Source: Calliopsis andreniformis (Eukaryota; Arthropoda; Insecta; Hymenoptera; Andrenidae). Taken from it: a stretch of DNA of 64,000 bases. The DNA is taken from NCBI RefSeq assembly GCF_051401765.1, contig NW_027480429.1:15256157-15320156 (forward strand), read 5' to 3'. This document shows positions 63,542-64,000 of this stretch, piece by piece; positions within the stretch are counted from its first letter, which is position 1; the number at the start of each line of letters is the position of its first letter. The translations under genes and the position numbers were made by a program. The notes below the pieces were generated by a model. The model was given only the letters and a program-made list of their open reading frames with translations. It was not told where the DNA came from and ran no database searches.

Positions 63542-64000
63542 AGCTTTTCCATCGTATAAAACGAATAATTGCAACCAGTATGAAACTTATGGTCATTTCT
63601 ACTTTCCGAGCAACCTAGGCTTCACCCTAGGGCGTTTCTCCCACAGGTTGAATAGTTAGGGCCTTAGAAGTCTACTCCCGAACCATAAAATGCAAAAAAA
63701 ATACAACAGTGTTTCCAGCATATAACAGGAATAAGTGTGACCAGTTTGAAAGTGATGGACAATTCTACGTTCCGGGCAACCTAGGCTTCACTCTAGGGCC
63801 TTGCTCCAACAGATCGAATAGTTAGAGCCTTAGAAGTCAACGCCAGAAGCATAAAATACAATATAAATACAACAGCTTTTCCATCGTATAAGACGAATAA
63901 TTGCAACCAGTATGAAACTTATGGTCATTTCTTCTTTCCGAGCAAGCTAGGCTTCACCCTAGGGCGTTATTCCAACAGATTCAATAGTTAGGACCTTAGA
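63542..64000 (+). repeat. Array continues to the window edge
   Basis: Nearly three more monomers in register, with TACTTTCCGAGCAACC, ATGCAAAAAAAATAC and CCGAGCAAGCTAGG variants like those of 45900-49300. The last monomer is cut by the window end, and nothing suggests the array is about to stop. Confidence 0.85.

Larger units (their letters stand above)
1..64000 (+). repeat. Satellite DNA array, 166-bp monomer, about 385 copies
   Basis: The entire window is a head-to-tail tandem array. Every 166 bp the same landmarks return in order: TGGTCATTTCTACGTTCCGG at monomer position 1, CCTAGGCTTCACTCTAGGG at 25, TCCACCAGATCGAATAG near 50, GTCAACGCCAGAAGCATAAA at 81, TTTTTCCATCGTATAAAACG at 121 and GCAACCAGTGTGAAAG near 148. 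The phase holds from position 4 to 63922 with a net drift of only +8 bp over 385 steps. I saw no inverted monomer, no inserted element and no non-repeat spacer. Such arrays are typical of centromeric or heterochromatic regions of eukaryotic chromosomes, where they usually package nucleosomes and may be transcribed at low level. That role is inferred, since the window contains no flanking sequence or protein-binding evidence. The 166-bp period is close to the DNA length held by a nucleosome plus linker histone. I do not recognise the family, so no satellite name is given. Confidence 0.97.

Noticed and set aside
1..64000. CRISPR array
   Set aside because: The periodic unit has no unique spacers; the whole 166 bp is repeated, and the array is far longer and differently organised than any CRISPR locus.
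1..64000. Primate-type alpha satellite
   Set aside because: The period is 166, not about 171 bp, and the sequence does not resemble alpha satellite. The multi-monomer organisation alone is common to many satellites.
1..64000. CENP-B box
   Set aside because: The nearest word on either strand is around TTCTACGTTCCGGG, which lacks the TTCG and the central A at the required spacing of the mammalian motif, matching only about six of nine fixed bases. A computed scan of all variants would settle it.
1..64000. tRNA-derived or Pol III-transcribed repeat (SINE-like)
   Set aside because: AGATCGAATAG is only a partial match to the internal B-box, no correctly spaced A-box was found, and there is no poly-A tail or target duplication.
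1..64000. Telomere-like TTAGGG words
   Set aside because: One TTAGGG occurs per monomer inside GTTAGGGCC, never in tandem, so it is a chance hexamer in the consensus.
1..64000. A novel gene system hidden in the array
   Set aside because: I looked for coding bias, promoters with downstream frames, RNA-like conserved structures and unique insertions. All sequence is accounted for by 166-bp monomers, so no such system can be supported here.

Overview
The whole 64 kb window is one uninterrupted head-to-tail satellite DNA array from a eukaryotic genome. The basic unit is a 166-bp monomer, always in the same orientation. I found no gene, RNA gene, transposable element, CRISPR array or unique sequence. 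From the first TGGTCATTTC landmark (position 4) to the last (position 63922) there are 385 monomer steps. They cover 63918 bp, only 8 bp more than 385 x 166. I located 23 small length changes (13 of +1, one of +4, nine of -1), and they account for that drift exactly.

The array suggests centromeric or pericentromeric heterochromatin, or another large heterochromatic block, read by long-read assembly. The species cannot be named from the sequence. The unit is not alpha satellite (about 171 bp) and I do not recognise it as any other satellite I know. The consensus is about 41% GC and split: the first 100 bp is about 50% GC and the last 66 bp about 27%. CpG is close to its expected frequency in the consensus.

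Above the monomer level the array is organised as higher-order repeats (HORs). Neighbouring monomers differ visibly, but multi-monomer blocks recur almost unchanged. Region by region: 1-2656 holds two copies of an 8-monomer unit (1328 bp), with a third at 11974-13330. 4310-6987 and 7298-9311 are copies of one block that differ by exactly 4 monomers. 9740-13395 is a mosaic of short block copies. 14030-17847 and 17848-21012 are 23- and 19-monomer copies built around a 664-bp tetramer. 21013-25580 has 8- and 12-monomer duplications. 26466-27718 and 29288-30540 are a pair 17 monomers apart. 30541-36355 and 36356-41357 are successive copies of a 35-monomer unit, one monomer shorter in the second. 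40340-41858 and 42331-43849 are a 12-monomer duplication. About 43850-51400 is more diverged, with little long-range order. 51400-64000 is a distinct monomer mix with block copies at 52000-53320 / 56980-58960 and a mosaic copy at 61930-63541.

Nothing here works as a set of genes. The story is structural: unequal exchange and conversion acting in exact monomer multiples, very often four monomers. The open reading frames that appear (up to 109 codons) are by-products of the repeat: 166 is not a multiple of 3, so one frame reads three successive monomers in three different frames.
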